Under the pieces are notes generated by a model that was given only the letters and a program-made list of their open reading frames with translations, was not told the origin of the DNA and did not search any database. This document shows, one piece after another, positions 50,808 through 63,551 of a DNA stretch of 64,000 nt. Origin of the DNA: Urechis unicinctus (lineage: Eukaryota; Annelida; Polychaeta; Xenopneusta; Urechidae); contig CM067354.1 of NCBI GenBank assembly GCA_034190875.2, positions 76,005,400 to 76,069,399 on the forward strand, given 5' to 3'. Numbering within the stretch: position 1 is the stretch's first letter; each line of letters starts with the position of its first letter. Both the position numbers and the translations under genes were made by a program.

Positions 50808-50993
50808 TTAATATTGTCGATATATTACTTTGCTAACATCAATACGTCCCAGAGAATGCTTAGTATTGGTTAATATTGTCGATATATTACTTTGATAACA
50901 TCAATACGTCCCAGAGAATGATTGGTATTGGTTAATATTGTCGATATATTACTTTGATAACATCAATACGTCCCAGAGAATGCTTGGTATTGG
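50808..50993. repeat. 62-bp tandem repeat, three copies
   Basis: Units start TTAATATTGTCGATATATTA at 50,808, 50,870 and 50,932 and are nearly identical to each other. The left partner near 3,090-3,150 has a single, diverged unit, so the triplication is recent and confined to the right arm. Confidence 0.92.
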
Positions 50994-51744
50994 TTAATTG
51001 CCCTAGTGGGTTTTCTTCACCTCTCTAATGTCCACCCCGAAGCGAATGACATTTTCTGAGTAGAAGTGTATTTTGTTCTGTTAAGACACGTAGTTATAGC
51101 AGTCCCTGTCAATTGCTTGGCTATTTCCCGTGAGCCAGGCGTAATGTTATTATGGTAGCCCGCGGTTGTAGCATAACCTCCTGTGACAGCGGTGATAAAG
51201 ACTGAGAGGAAGAGACGCTAGAGGTCGCCATTTGTTTTTGGTACTGACCAGCGGCACATTGCCGATCAACATCACCTGCTCTAGGCGATTCGAAAATCTT
51301 TGGTTCAGAATCGAATTATGCTTGGTCGAACAAAGCAAGCCATATGTAGTAAGTGATTGAATCATTATGCATGTATGCAGAATACCATTTGGATGCACCT
51401 TACCCCTCCCCACCACCTATCGAACTGAGGCCTAGCTATGATTCCCGGTTGTAACCCACTCTCTTACGACAATGATGATTAAGATAATTGTACTCATAGT
51501 AAGAGACTAAAGGTCACTATTTGTTCTACCTGCACTACAGAGGGTAGAACACGTGACCAGATTATGGAGCGAGCGATAATACCGTTACCTGATCGCAGAT
51601 TTGCCCTTGGCGCACATTAGCATATGTTATGTATTCAAAGTTGCTTTCCGATTACAGCTAGATCTACTTCATCGAACAGTGACACGCCCGTCACAGTGAA
51701 TGCTGAAAGGCGTTTGGTAGATTTACTACACCTCGTTAATTGTA

Positions 51745-54235
51745 TTAAGAGAGTCAACCAAGTGGGATGTATTTAGTCATGTATACCTGAGTAGAGATGA
51801 TATTAAAGTACTACGCTTCTATCTTAGCTGATAATGCTAAATGACTGCACGTTGTATAAAAGGTAATCAATATAAGTATTTTTGTTTTAAGTGTTTATAT
51901 TTCATCCTAGATTGGTGTCTATGTTGCCAAATTATCAATGCAAAACTATTTACTCCTCCTTTCACTTCTGCCGAAAGTTCTACCGGACAGATTGCTCATC
52001 GTTCATTACTCATGCTTGACTTTTCCCCATTTCAGTTTGCAAATATTTCCGGGCAAACTTTCAAGCACACAACTTTGTAACAAAGCTCTTATTTTTTAAA
52101 CAAAACAAGTTAGTCTATAAATTTTTATGTCAACTATTATGATTAACACTACATTATAATTTGCCTTGTCTGATGAAGACATTAAAGCCTTGTTTATACC
52201 ATTTCGTTTTGATTAAATGAGCGGCCCCTCACAAAGGGTAGAGCTACTTTTGCAATGATAATCAAGCTATCAATTAAACACGTGGCAATGGCTTAATTAT
52301 TGATAATTGCATGCATTATTAAAATGAAACGCTGAAGATGTGATATAGTGGTTGATTCGAATACGTATGGATTAAAGTAAAAACTAATTGAGCGTAACTG
52401 CCCTGTAGTGATAGATATTTTGTAACTTATCAAGAAATGCCACATATATACGATTAAGCTTACAAGCGGAGAAACACAACTGCTTTAAGCAACGAGTCAG
52501 TGTTATCCAAAACTTTTCAATCCCCTCACTTACCGTTTTTCTCACAATGTTGCATAATTGACTGCTTTATAAAACCCACTTCATGGAGTCATTCCTCGTT
52601 TCACGTCTTCTCTTTCTTTTAAATATGTAACTGTTATTGTATGTATACAAATGCCTATTGATAAACAATGTTATTGTTTTTGTAAAAAAAGTGGAGGTGA
52701 TAAACAAAAAGGACAAAATCATTCTGCATAGATTTTTTTTCACGAGGCAGGTGAATTTTGAAATTGAATCCATCCCAGCTACTGTTGATAATCAGTTACC
52801 GCATTATGAAAAACTCAGCACTCGTTGATTACGCACTATTATCAAGCATAGCATACAGTAATCAGGTATCATAATTAGTTAGGTATCGGTCAGGTAAAAA
52901 TTGCGCCCCTTTTGCATTGCACCACGTAACCAGATCTCCAGTATTTAATGCATCTGATGCCTTTAGAACACTGACAAGACACCTAGCAGCTGGTGATTCC
53001 ATTATGTAAATAACGCGTGTTGTTAACATCTGTTGTGGGATGCTTGATATTGTTCATTAAAGAGCTTACATTGTAGAAATTGTATTTCACGAATTGTATT
53101 TCCAATTGTATTCTGCGCTTGGTCGAAACACAATTGTGAGAATGTACTGATTCAAAAAATAGAATGTCGCTGAGAGATTAACACCCTATCCTCCACGCCA
53201 TCTTGTTGACATTCTTGCAACAGATACAATTGACATATAAGTGCACTCATTCCGATAACAAGTATGCAATAGAATCTCCATGAGACAGGTTTCAGTCATT
53301 TCAGCTGTTGATCACACCAAGAAAACGAGTTCATAAACCTTAAGAATAAATCGACAATCACACATTATCATTCATCGTGTGAAAGAATTTTAGTGCGCTG
53401 GTTGTATGCTATTTGACCGTAATTGCTTATATTGCAATAATAATAATGGACCTGATGTTTTGTTCCATATACCCTATATCAACATGGAAATGAAAGGATA
53501 TCGCTACGGTAATGTCTGAAGAGATCTTCTCCCGTCAAGTGACATTGACCTTTTGGAACAGCCATCTGACCCAGACAACATCAAGCACCGGTATCGGCCT
53601 CAGTAACCAGTAAGGTTGTCCAACTTTTGAATCGAACTCACAACCTGTGGGCTAATAGGACAAGCAGTTAACCACCCAATAAGTTAATAGGGTTTTACCA
53701 TGATGTTATAGATGTTAGAAAATACATTACTGGCTGTTTTTGGTGAGAATGTGCATCTCATGCTTCTGGTACACATATGGCACTGCTGCACCCTCTGCGT
53801 TATATTTGGTAATGTGGGACAAAGACTCCATTACTGTACCTTAAAATGATCACTTATGGATGAATATTTGCGCATAAAAAACACATAAATAAGTTTATGG
53901 CAGTGCACAAATCAATGAAAGTGGGCAGCAAATTTTCTTTCTTTGACACTGCTACTCAATATATCCCTGTATATGGGTATCTGCCGGATCAACAACCGTG
54001 AATATTGTGTTTTCATTACAGCATGCACTTGGTAATTTCGGTCAGTCCAGCTGTTTGGTCATTATATTTACCAACGTGATTCAATTAGATAAATGACTAT
54101 TTATACACTCCCAGATATATCAGTCATATTTTGCTATTGTAATGGTGAGATAATCATAGGCATAGATGTTTTAAAGAGTAATAGCACATGCAACACTAAA
54201 GGTTTCATAGCCATATTTGCATGTCGTATGTAACG
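51745..54235. other. Stretch beyond the right arm, mostly unassigned
   Basis: About 52,720-52,830 (CACGAGGCAGGTGAATTTT) resembles 57,160-57,250 (CGCGAGGCAGGTGAATTCT) in the same orientation, and a minus-strand SINE-like piece lies at 53,540-53,700. Otherwise I see no gene or repeat. Confidence 0.5.
53540..53700 (-). mobile_element. tRNA-like SINE fragment, minus strand
   Basis: Read on the minus strand, TTGGGTGGTTAACTGCTTG (A-box-like, about 53,680-53,662) is followed after about 27 bases by GTTGTGAGTTCGATTC (B-box-like, ending about 53,629). Spacing and order fit a tRNA-derived head. The sequence after it (to 53,540) would be the body; no A-rich tail is clear. A decayed true tRNA gene is less likely because the stem partners do not pair well. 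Confidence 0.55.
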
Positions 54236-54239
54236 TGGT

Positions 54240-56660
54240 GAGATAGTGAGAGAGCAAATGTGCTTTGATTGAATGCTTTCACTCTGCCTACAGTTGATGA
54301 AGGTAACTTGATGCCCCAGGCCATGAATCACATTAGTCAGGGGCAATGTGGAACAACCCTAGAAGTAGTCAGGGGCAATGTGGAACAACCCTAGAAGTGG
54401 TGGAAGGCTCCATAGAGATGATTTTTGTATTTAATTTGGCAGTTCACAGCCTGGTTGGTTGTATCTATTAAGCAGCAGGTACTGGGCGCCGGATATCGTG
54501 ACGATCATCTCTGCTGATGAGTGAACCGTGCTCATAGTTGCAATGATATTTGTAATCAGGTAAATTCGCTTCCCAATAAAGCAATTTATTTCCAACACTA
54601 ACAATAATCTTTTGACAAGTTTGAATATCTATTTTTGACAACCAATCGCCAATCGGGTAGCTTGTTTAAGAGTGCCCTCTGAAAGTCCTTAAGCAATAAT
54701 AGCCGACCATGTTAGCGGTTTCATTGATCGCTGTGTACATAGGTGCACCATTCGAGAGACAATTGCCACCTCACACCCACGACAAGACTCTTAACTGCTG
54801 GATGCAAGAAGTGTCGCTCGCGGAATGTGTTTTAAGCCTAGGATGAACCAAAAGCAGAGGTTTCTAATCAACAACGATTGCATGTTGTGTCGGGAATGAC
54901 ACCATTATGTCTGTCTTGCACTGAAATGACTAGTTGTCATCCGTTTCCTGGTGAATAACTATTGCTGTCACCTGTCTTTATACAGCGAAAGCCATATGGC
55001 GCCATCATCCTATTGTTCTCGATTGGCAAGCAAATATTATGTTTATCGTTATCAAACGAAAGCGCCTTGCCCATGCATTATGTCAAGCAACCAATAAAAT
55101 ATTGGTCTCCATATATTGGGCAGAGAATGGAATAACACACACGGTAATATGCATTATATCTGTACATTTAGTATTCCAGCACAAGCGTATGCAAGTTTGA
55201 GTTAATGATTGAGATGTACAGTTTGAGTCTAAACGAGCTAACACCCTTGGCTCTTCGTTGTAATAACAAATAATGAATTTAGTACCCAAGTCTAACTATG
55301 TACTCGTTGTTTCAATTTGTGCTGCATCTTGTTGTCGTCGATGGCTAAACCAATTCGACGAATAATTAGTATTGAAAGTAACTACTCTTATTGGCACTGC
55401 TGCTTCAGTGTGAAGTATTTTATTGTAGTTTATATGTTATTTTGTAGACGCTTTGTTGCACAAGCTCATTCCTAGTGTTCTCAAACAGTTCTTCTAGCTT
55501 TGCAGAGCCTTCCAATACGAATACGCTTTAGACGTGCCACAATAACAGAAACCATAGTATGCTGTTGACATAAGCTATTATGGTATAGCAAACTAAATTG
55601 TATTTACATGAAATTTAATTTTTTATGTATTTGTACATATATCTTCTCGTGTTTCAAAGCATTCACATCATCAACGCACATGCTCTGATATGAGCGGAAG
55701 AATGACTCTGATGGGTTTGAAAGGAGTAAATGATATAAAATTTAATTGTCTGACCACTGCAGAGAAGTTGACTATTCGGGTCCTATTCGCGCCTAATTAC
55801 TGAACAAGCTTTATGCTTATTTTGCACAGTATGCATACTCGTAGATATGTGTTGGGCGATTCGGTACTATGCATCAACATTTCCACTATTTTACTCATAC
55901 CAATGCAGGACTGTTCTCCCGATTGCAGGAGTGTGTGTTCTCATACCATATATTCAGATTAAGACAAAATGATGAAATAAATACTATTCTCCACTGTGTT
56001 TATCCATCGCAGATATCGAATGTATCAAAGGTAATCTCTTTAATTAGATAAGAATTGTAATATTTGTTCAATTATCGGCTAGAAGCGTCGAATGTTTTTA
56101 TCGTCACTCAGCAGGACTAGGGATCCATACCTAGTCAGGATGACGAAATGCGTTTGATAGGCTAAGATAAACTATGGTTGTCGCCACTGACAACTTACCC
56201 GGGTGATCTTCGCCCATTACACGTTGGTGATGGCAAAGAGCGTAAGTACGGTACGGTTGTAAATGATGTAAGCATTTACCGTTAGTAATTATAAACAAAC
56301 ACGACGCTTTTTTGTAATATGTTCTGCAATATAGGGCTATGAAAATTTAGCGCCAATATCAGGACCATGCCGCTTTAAGTCGCTGGTTTAAATATCATTT
56401 TCTTGAAGCATTTTTATGGTGTGTTGTGCTGCTTGGACATGGATGTATAGCGGTCATTGCCAAGCGGTAGGCAATTTTCCATGGGCTACGCATGATGCAA
56501 CTATGATAGCCTGTGATTGCTGCATAATCTCATATATCTTATCTAAAGAGGAAGAGACGTAACAGGTCACCATTTGTTAATAGTACTGACAAGTGGTACG
56601 GTTACGACGGCTATTGCTAGCTCTAAGCTGTTTCATCAGGAATCGAGGGCTTATTAGATT
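54240..56660 (+). repeat. Diverged third copy of the 48.9-51.4 kb module
   Basis: The order of short matches follows the right arm in the same orientation: 54,240-54,500 with 48,950-49,200, 54,830-55,080 with 49,690-49,920, a CATTACACGTTGGTGATGG block at about 56,215 with 50,385, and 56,470-56,660 with 51,100-51,310. Divergence is higher than between the arms. It contains a 32-bp tandem duplication at 54,335-54,398. Confidence 0.6.
54335..54398. repeat. 32-bp tandem duplication
   Basis: Two exact adjacent copies of a unit starting AGTCAGGGGCAATGTGGAAC, at 54,335-54,366 and 54,367-54,398. Confidence 0.95.
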
Positions 56661-59486
56661 GCCGTTTTTTCATATAGATATAGCAATGTTGTCATGCATG
56701 CCCGCCCCAAATCTTATATTTTAAACAATACTATGTGATCTATTAAAGAAGATAATTTGCATTACTTCATATCATATTATTTCAAAGTTTAGCCATGATG
56801 TCAAAGCGTATTTGTAAGACTTAATGCTTGATTCTTGGTATGTTGCTATAGACAAACGACCGCTACTGCGCCGTATATCTACATTCACTCTAACAAGCAA
56901 AGCGGAAACTGTTTCAAGTACCAAGACACTGTTAGCATACGTTTGGAAATACCCCAAACCAATCCATTCACGCGCACTATTTCCGGTTTGCACCATGTCT
57001 CATAATGTAGTACTATATAACGCTACTGCTTCATTTCATGATGCACGCTTTTTAGGTATGTAGCTGTTCTTTGATATCCATTATGCCCATTTTTATGATA
57101 AATAATGATAGTACGTTGGTAAACCAATCAGACAATTGGCAAAAAGACATCACATGCTGCTGAGATTTTGTTTTGTCGCGAGGCAGGTGAATTCTGAAAA
57201 TGAATATACTCATGACCAATGTCGACAATAAGTCACTACATTATTAACAGCTGGGTATTTATGTAGTCAAACTTTGTCAGGGTTTAGTGAATTTATAGCC
57301 ACAGCAGGAGTAAGGCGCTTCTTCAAACGAGTCTATGCAATCTTGCAGTATTACCAGGCCTTTGGAATTAACCAGCGCCATTTCCTTACGAGCCTCTGGA
57401 AGCCGCGAATAGTGGCATTTAATATAAAATTTGCCATTTCTTTATCCTACAAAGGTCAATATTTTAACTAATATAGAATATCTGGAAGAAGTGACAACCA
57501 ACCATGAGGTTCAATATCGTGTAGCGTGATGCAACAAACGTTTATGACAAGACTCGAAGCGTTTTTTAACCTCATCCGCCATTGCAAGACCTGATGTATT
57601 GATCGACTAATCTATTCAAATACTGCATTAGCAAAGCATTTGTCACACCAGCGGATATTCAAAAACTGATTAATAAACCATAGACAATTGAGAATAGGGA
57701 TCTGTACCCGCTTTTTTCTTCCTGGGTCAAAACGTTATAGTGATTATGAACCTGATAAACAAAAATTTGAGGAGAGACATCTAATCTCGTAAAATTTTGG
57801 TGTAATAGAACATATGCTGCACCAATCGTTTGACGAGTAGCACCTGGACACGAAGACCGTTCTTTTTCGACAGCCAGTTTTTGCATTGTCCACAACATTA
57901 GCAATCCCACCTAATCATACTTTACAGCAATTGTGCAAAGAGGCCGAACATCATTTAGCAACACACGAACTCCTTGTTAAGTTGATAATGATTAATGATT
58001 AAACTGGTAGGGATTCTCAGTTTCCTTAGAAAAGAGGAATTGATGCAGTGGTTCAGTTGAAGCATATATAAGTTCAAATATGTTCTAACAGAAACCGGAC
58101 TATTTCCTAACAACCAGGTTTCAGGTCCTAATTAACATACTACAATTATGCATTTGACATTAATGACTGTATTCAGCTATCACAAGCACACTATCTGTAA
58201 TATTTCAAGCAACTAGTCATCAAATCTAAAGCAATCATCAATAATGCGTCACACTTACTTGCTAGGCCATGGAACAGTAAGTAGATCCTCTACTGGCGGC
58301 AAAGCATGTCAGATACTTTCCCAGATGATAAATGCACCAAACCTATGATCAATATACTGGAAACCGCTTTAACATAAACAAACTACTGATTTCATTACAA
58401 ATCTATGCTTTGCAGTCCATACTTTCTGTTTATATAGATTTCTTGAAAGGTAAGTGAATCTGTACATTGACTGTAAGTGAGCTGCTGTTGCAGAGATATA
58501 TGTAATCTACCTATTTCGTATCTCAATAACGCAATATATTTCCGACAATAATAATAATCATTTCGACAGCCAATGTGTTTTTTACACATCAAGTTGAAAA
58601 TGTCATTGGTTGAATGACCTCATGTGAGACAATAGCTGTATGAACAATTTTTGTCCAAACATTTAACGTGATCTAAGGCGTTGTGCGCATTGTATGTATC
58701 TTTGATGATCTCTTGTGCTAAACACTTCGCTCAAACTGATCAAAACATTTGTGTTGAAGAAGAATATGCATCAGGATCTGCTAATTAAAGGCGTTAATAT
58801 TATGTCATACACAAATGGTGTTCCTTTTGTAAGCAATGCCTGGCAATCAAGGCTGAAACAGGTCGACTCTTATAGCAGAGACGCTCATCGTCATTATTAT
58901 CATCATCATCATTATCGTCTTCATCACTCATTTTGCTGGCTTTATGGCTAATATATTTTGTCAGCATAACGTAGCTGTTGAACGAGGTATCTTCTGTGCA
59001 AGAGGCCGCCAAATGAATTATGTCCGCTGTTCTACCTGTAACAACGTTCAGTTAATCAATGAAATTCAAGTCGCGTAAAATTCAAGTCGCATAAAATGTC
59101 AGTGTAAAATAATATACCTAGAACTGTATTCGCCAGGTCAAAATACACTCGGAGGGTGTTCTCGTGTACGATAGCGGGTATGGAGTGTTACACGATGACT
59201 GCTCAGCTCACCACAAGTCTGATATGTTGATCCTTCTTGCAGCTCTGACGACGCATAGCTTGAACGTCTCATTTCCTGTAGTGCGCCCCGAGGGTCTTCC
59301 ATCTCAAAAGAAGGATTCGAAGGGGTGAAAAAAACCAAACGTTTATGTGAGAAAAACTGGATCTAAGATTTATTTTACGTATTTTACGTCTCCATTCACT
59401 AAACAGCATTCTTCTTAATTTGAGAAGCGCAATATCTCGTATTGATCTACTGACAAGTGACAATTATATACGTAATCGTATACGCT
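56660..59486. other. Unassigned stretch
   Basis: Apart from the short repeat at 57,160-57,250 and small CAT-rich runs near 58,890-58,920, I see no gene, element end or copy of the other modules. Confidence 0.5.
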
Positions 59487-60555
59487 CAGAACATTGACTA
59501 CTTACCTTGATTGACACAATGAACAGTTAAATATAGACAACGGCTGACGCTACGGCTAGATGGAAGGACTAAATTCAAGGTATGTGAGGCTTATTTTGGT
59601 CAACAACTTATTCTGTTGCATATTCTTGACACGTTTCGGTACAGCTGACGAATGAAAATAGGAAATATTAATAAAACACATTCAGACGTTACAATTGCAA
59701 CTCCTCCTTCGCTCTCTCTTTCAAATTCTCTATCTTTCTCTCTCTCCCTCTCTCTCTCTCATCATTCACACTTTCTCTCTCTCATCACTCTATCTCTCCC
59801 TCTCTCGCCCCTTCACCTCTTTCTGTCCCTCTCTCTCTCCCTCTCCGTCTCTAACATCTGTCTTTCTCTCTCTCCCACGTTCTCTCTACCTTTCTCCCCC
59901 CTCACCTATCTCTCCCTCTCGCACTCGCCACTGCATATCTATGTTAATGCAATAGTTTCTGATGACTTGGCACCACTGGATGAAACAACTGTACCATGAC
60001 TCAAAAAGAATAAATATGTCAACAACTGTTTTACTAGCCATATTGATGAGTAAAAGCGATTGTAAAGAAATGCATAATAAACGGATTGTTTTATTTTTGT
60101 TTGAGCATCATTACTCTCTAGGTCAAGGCATTTTTTATGCATCTCTATAAATCGTTACTTATCCAATAAAATTCAATAGACTTGATGGCTTGATCAAAGA
60201 GTATAGAGCTTACGATGACGGCCCGGTTTATATTGCTAGCTAGTTACATAAAGCGGCGGTGCTTTATTACATCGCTTCCTCCACACATAGGGCAAACATT
60301 TCGTAATTATTGTTATCATTCGAAGTTACCACCATAGTCTAGTATAACAGCAGCATAATCAAAACGTTATCGAATAAAACGCTATTATTGAATTCAATGT
60401 CTATAGATATAAACCTAACCGTTCTATTGACAATAATTGCGTTTTGTCTTCATTGGGTTTTTTGTTTGCAAACATTGCTAATGAGGCATGCTCAGTAGCA
60501 GATGAGCAATACATTGATATCGCAGGTTCACGTGCTTTGTTGTAGAACCACCTTG
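59486..60555 (+). repeat. Module C, copy 3
   Basis: It is in the same orientation as 20,545-21,585, from CAGAACATTGAC to GTTGTAGAACCACC, including the CT tract at 59,704-59,935 and an almost identical stretch at 60,225-60,320. It is closer to copy 1 than copy 2 is. Confidence 0.9.
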
Positions 60556-61316
60556 TAGATAAAAAGTTCAGAACATCGTGGGTAATATCAAGGTTGTAAG
60601 CAATGACTTATAAAGGACCACTTGGTTGGTAATATTACCCAATATATACCGCTGTGCAGGTCACTGTGCGCAGCAGTACTGGATAAACAACCCACGTGCG
60701 TAATGAGCTGGCTAACGCTGACTTTACCCATAACTGGCACAGGACAGAATATGTAAGGAATGCCACAAGCGTCTTATTCAATCACAGCAGGGTATGCAGA
60801 GAATGTCTGTTGAGTACAACAAATAACAAACGCTGTGATAGTTGCTCAAGTTCCTTTACAGTATACAGTATTCATTCAGTCCCAATGAATATCATCTTAA
60901 TCGATATCGAAGGAACAAATATAGATACGAACTAACTAATTGACTACTTAACTTATATAGAACAATGATTTGGTAGATTTGAAAGTTAGTCATTCTGTAT
61001 GTGATCAAATGATAGTAACTTGTGACATTTCAATATGACACAATAGAGTGTGCCAGGTATACATTGTTAGGACGCCAATGTCCTGACCGAATTTGAAGCA
61101 TAACAACAGGATCTAGAGGATTGATGTATTGATTGCGTGTCTCATGGATTTATAAAGATGTATACAAATTGTCACTCAAGAATGCATGGTTGCTGGGTGA
61201 CCATGACAAAAAGATCGTATGGTACGTAGGTGCCCTAAAACTCTTAAACACTAAGAAGTTTTAATGAGTTCAGTGAGCTGGCTCGTGTATACGGAAGTCA
61301 CCTTACTCGCACAACG
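60556..61316. other. 760-base insert between modules C and A in the third copy
   Basis: In copy 1 the sequence runs directly from GTAGAACCACC to CCATCTGCCCCGAAT (21,560-21,600); here about 760 bases intervene. Its first 150 bases resemble 44,880-45,070 inverted. The 79-codon frame at 60,696-60,935 is not recognised. It may be an interspersed element. Confidence 0.6.
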
Positions 61317-61321
61317 ACATA

Positions 61322-62380
61322 ACACCATCTGCCCCGAATGAAGCAACAGTTGTTGATATGAATGCAAGCTAAGTAGAACCCTTGAAGGTGGCATTTTACA
61401 AATGCAAACACAATGGTTCTCTTGTCATATCATTTCAACTCAATGCTTGCTTTATGGAACAGCTTTACAGTTATTTAGGCTGCTGTTTTGTGGTCAGAAA
61501 CTGCCATAGTAATACGTACGTTTATGTGCTAAATCATATCGTGGTCACACAGGTCATCACATAGACTGCATTAGTTCATGTACCATTTACAGCAGGAGTA
61601 ATAATCAGTCGTTAGGTTCCAACTCGCCTAATGCACGTTTCAGCCATTTCCGGCAGTTATTGCATCCGGGTTAAGTTAATAAGACCTCCGGGTTATACTA
61701 AGGTCGTAAATCATACATAAATCAGGTCATCGTTCCTTGCTAAAGTCGCGATTTATAGTCAGGTTAATGTTTATGAGGGGCGTTACAAACATAAAGATTT
61801 GACTTGTAGTCGGTTATTTGGCCAGTTAGTGTAATGACGATGTAGTGTGTAATCAGCATGTGGTCGCAGGGGACACTTAAAGGAATGGAGGCCATGACAG
61901 CTAACAAAACTAAAACCGTGATTACCAAGTTCCCATGAGCACAACAATCTAGCGACTGGATCTTTATACCTAACGTGATGTTGCAATAACTAACAGCTTG
62001 GAATACTTTCCCTGTCTATACAACGAAACCCATCATGTTACATTGTGTATCAGTATCTTCTGTCGGCAAGATAAGCGAAATACTCTAGAAGGCCGCAGGC
62101 TGCCTGGAGCATAATGCAATCTGTGTGTGCAAAGTAAGCTAACCACGTGCCGTTGAATTCAGCGACCTTTGTCGACACTAGTGGAATTGATTTGCATAAG
62201 CCTCATTGTCAGGGATAACATTATGTAGCCATTTATCAATGCGTCTATTATTGTAGAATAATAGGCTATTCCATGGCAATTCTCATTGTTGACATAGTGG
62301 GACAGGTAATAACATCATGTCAAAGGGAGCAATAACTCATAATAACATTGATCCACACAATATACTTAGCTTCATGATAT
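61322..62380 (+). repeat. Module A, copy 4
   Basis: It matches copy 1 from about 890 to 1,740, and 62,244-62,326 is identical to 1,615-1,697 over 83 bases. The segment equivalent to 21,715-22,680 of copy 2, with the M core, is missing. It leads directly into module D. Confidence 0.9.
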
Positions 62381-63551
62381 GTTGTTTTGACTTACAGTGC
62401 CGCGTCACGTACTTTGTTCGTCACCAACAGCTACATCGTGATTAACAACAATTGTACGTTTTAGCATTATCTACAGTTACGTAGCCAGTTATGACACGGC
62501 AACGCTCAGTTAATAACATCACTGATGTAGTGTGTTGTTTGAAAAGGCTCTCATACGATATGACCTATAGTCGATGAGATTGTTTATATATATATTTCTG
62601 GTCTATAAAAAGTAGCAATGGTTACACCTGAGACGGACACCCAATAAACAATTCTGTATCTTATTTGAAACTTGGCTCTTAACAAAGAGGTGATATAACG
62701 TAACGGATGGACGCCGGGTGCTTTGTAATTGACACGTGGCCACCAATTAATAGGGTCACATCTGTCAATACAAAATGCTGTAAAATGTAAAATTCGTAAC
62801 AAAAAGTACCTGAACCATGATAGGCGATTTAGAGAATTGATACCTACGCCACGAGATTTGACATGGCATGTTTCAGCCATGATATAAGAATGATCGATTC
62901 AACAGAACAAAATCATTTTAAACCATATTCATCACCAGCCGTATTTAAAAGTGACATGTTTGCCTCACATAACTAATCTATGACGCTTTTAGTATCATGG
63001 AGATAAGGCGATGGAGATAGATGAGGCGTATGGACACCGCTGTTTAAGTGCCACAGCCCATTTGGCATAAAACCAATGGGACTATATCCCGCGATCCTGG
63101 GTTGAATGTCTCACACGATACCACTTAACCGACGGGTAGGAAAATACATTTCAGCCGAGATTATAAACATGTCGCTTCCATGTGCCCTATTGTGAAGCAT
63201 GGTTGAGTACCACGGGGATTGCTAAGTTAGTCAAAATCTACGATTTGACACGTACGAGCGCCTTTAGTGAGCAGGTACATTTAATAACCTTAAATTTAGC
63301 ACTTCGTGTAGTGTTTCAAACATATATACAATATACCTAGGGAGTATTTCTAGTGTAATTTGCCATATGGATACCCAGATGACATGTTAATAGCCTTGAT
63401 CGTCATACTCACTTGATCCCGACAGCAAATTCTCTTTTTTATCAGATTCCGCATGGATTAAATGTATTCCTCACTTTGAACCTCTCCATAGAGTGCCATA
63501 ATCTAGATATGGCCATACCTCCAATGGACCTGACCCCTTGGTAAGCACCTG
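62380..63551 (+). repeat. Module D, copy 2
   Basis: Reverse complement of 25,980-27,150 and, at its very end (63,522-63,551), of 24,995-25,024. The outer half is nearly identical to its partner and the inner half about 90% by eye. The 98-codon minus frame at 62,584-62,880 is only partly open in the partner, so I do not call a gene. Confidence 0.88.

Noticed and set aside
50808-50993. CRISPR-like array
   Set aside because: Only three directly adjacent 62-bp units without variable spacers; a tandem repeat in a eukaryotic genome.
62584-62880. 98-codon minus-strand frame in module D
   Set aside because: Partner copy (26,610-26,798) is open for only part of it and no family is recognised.
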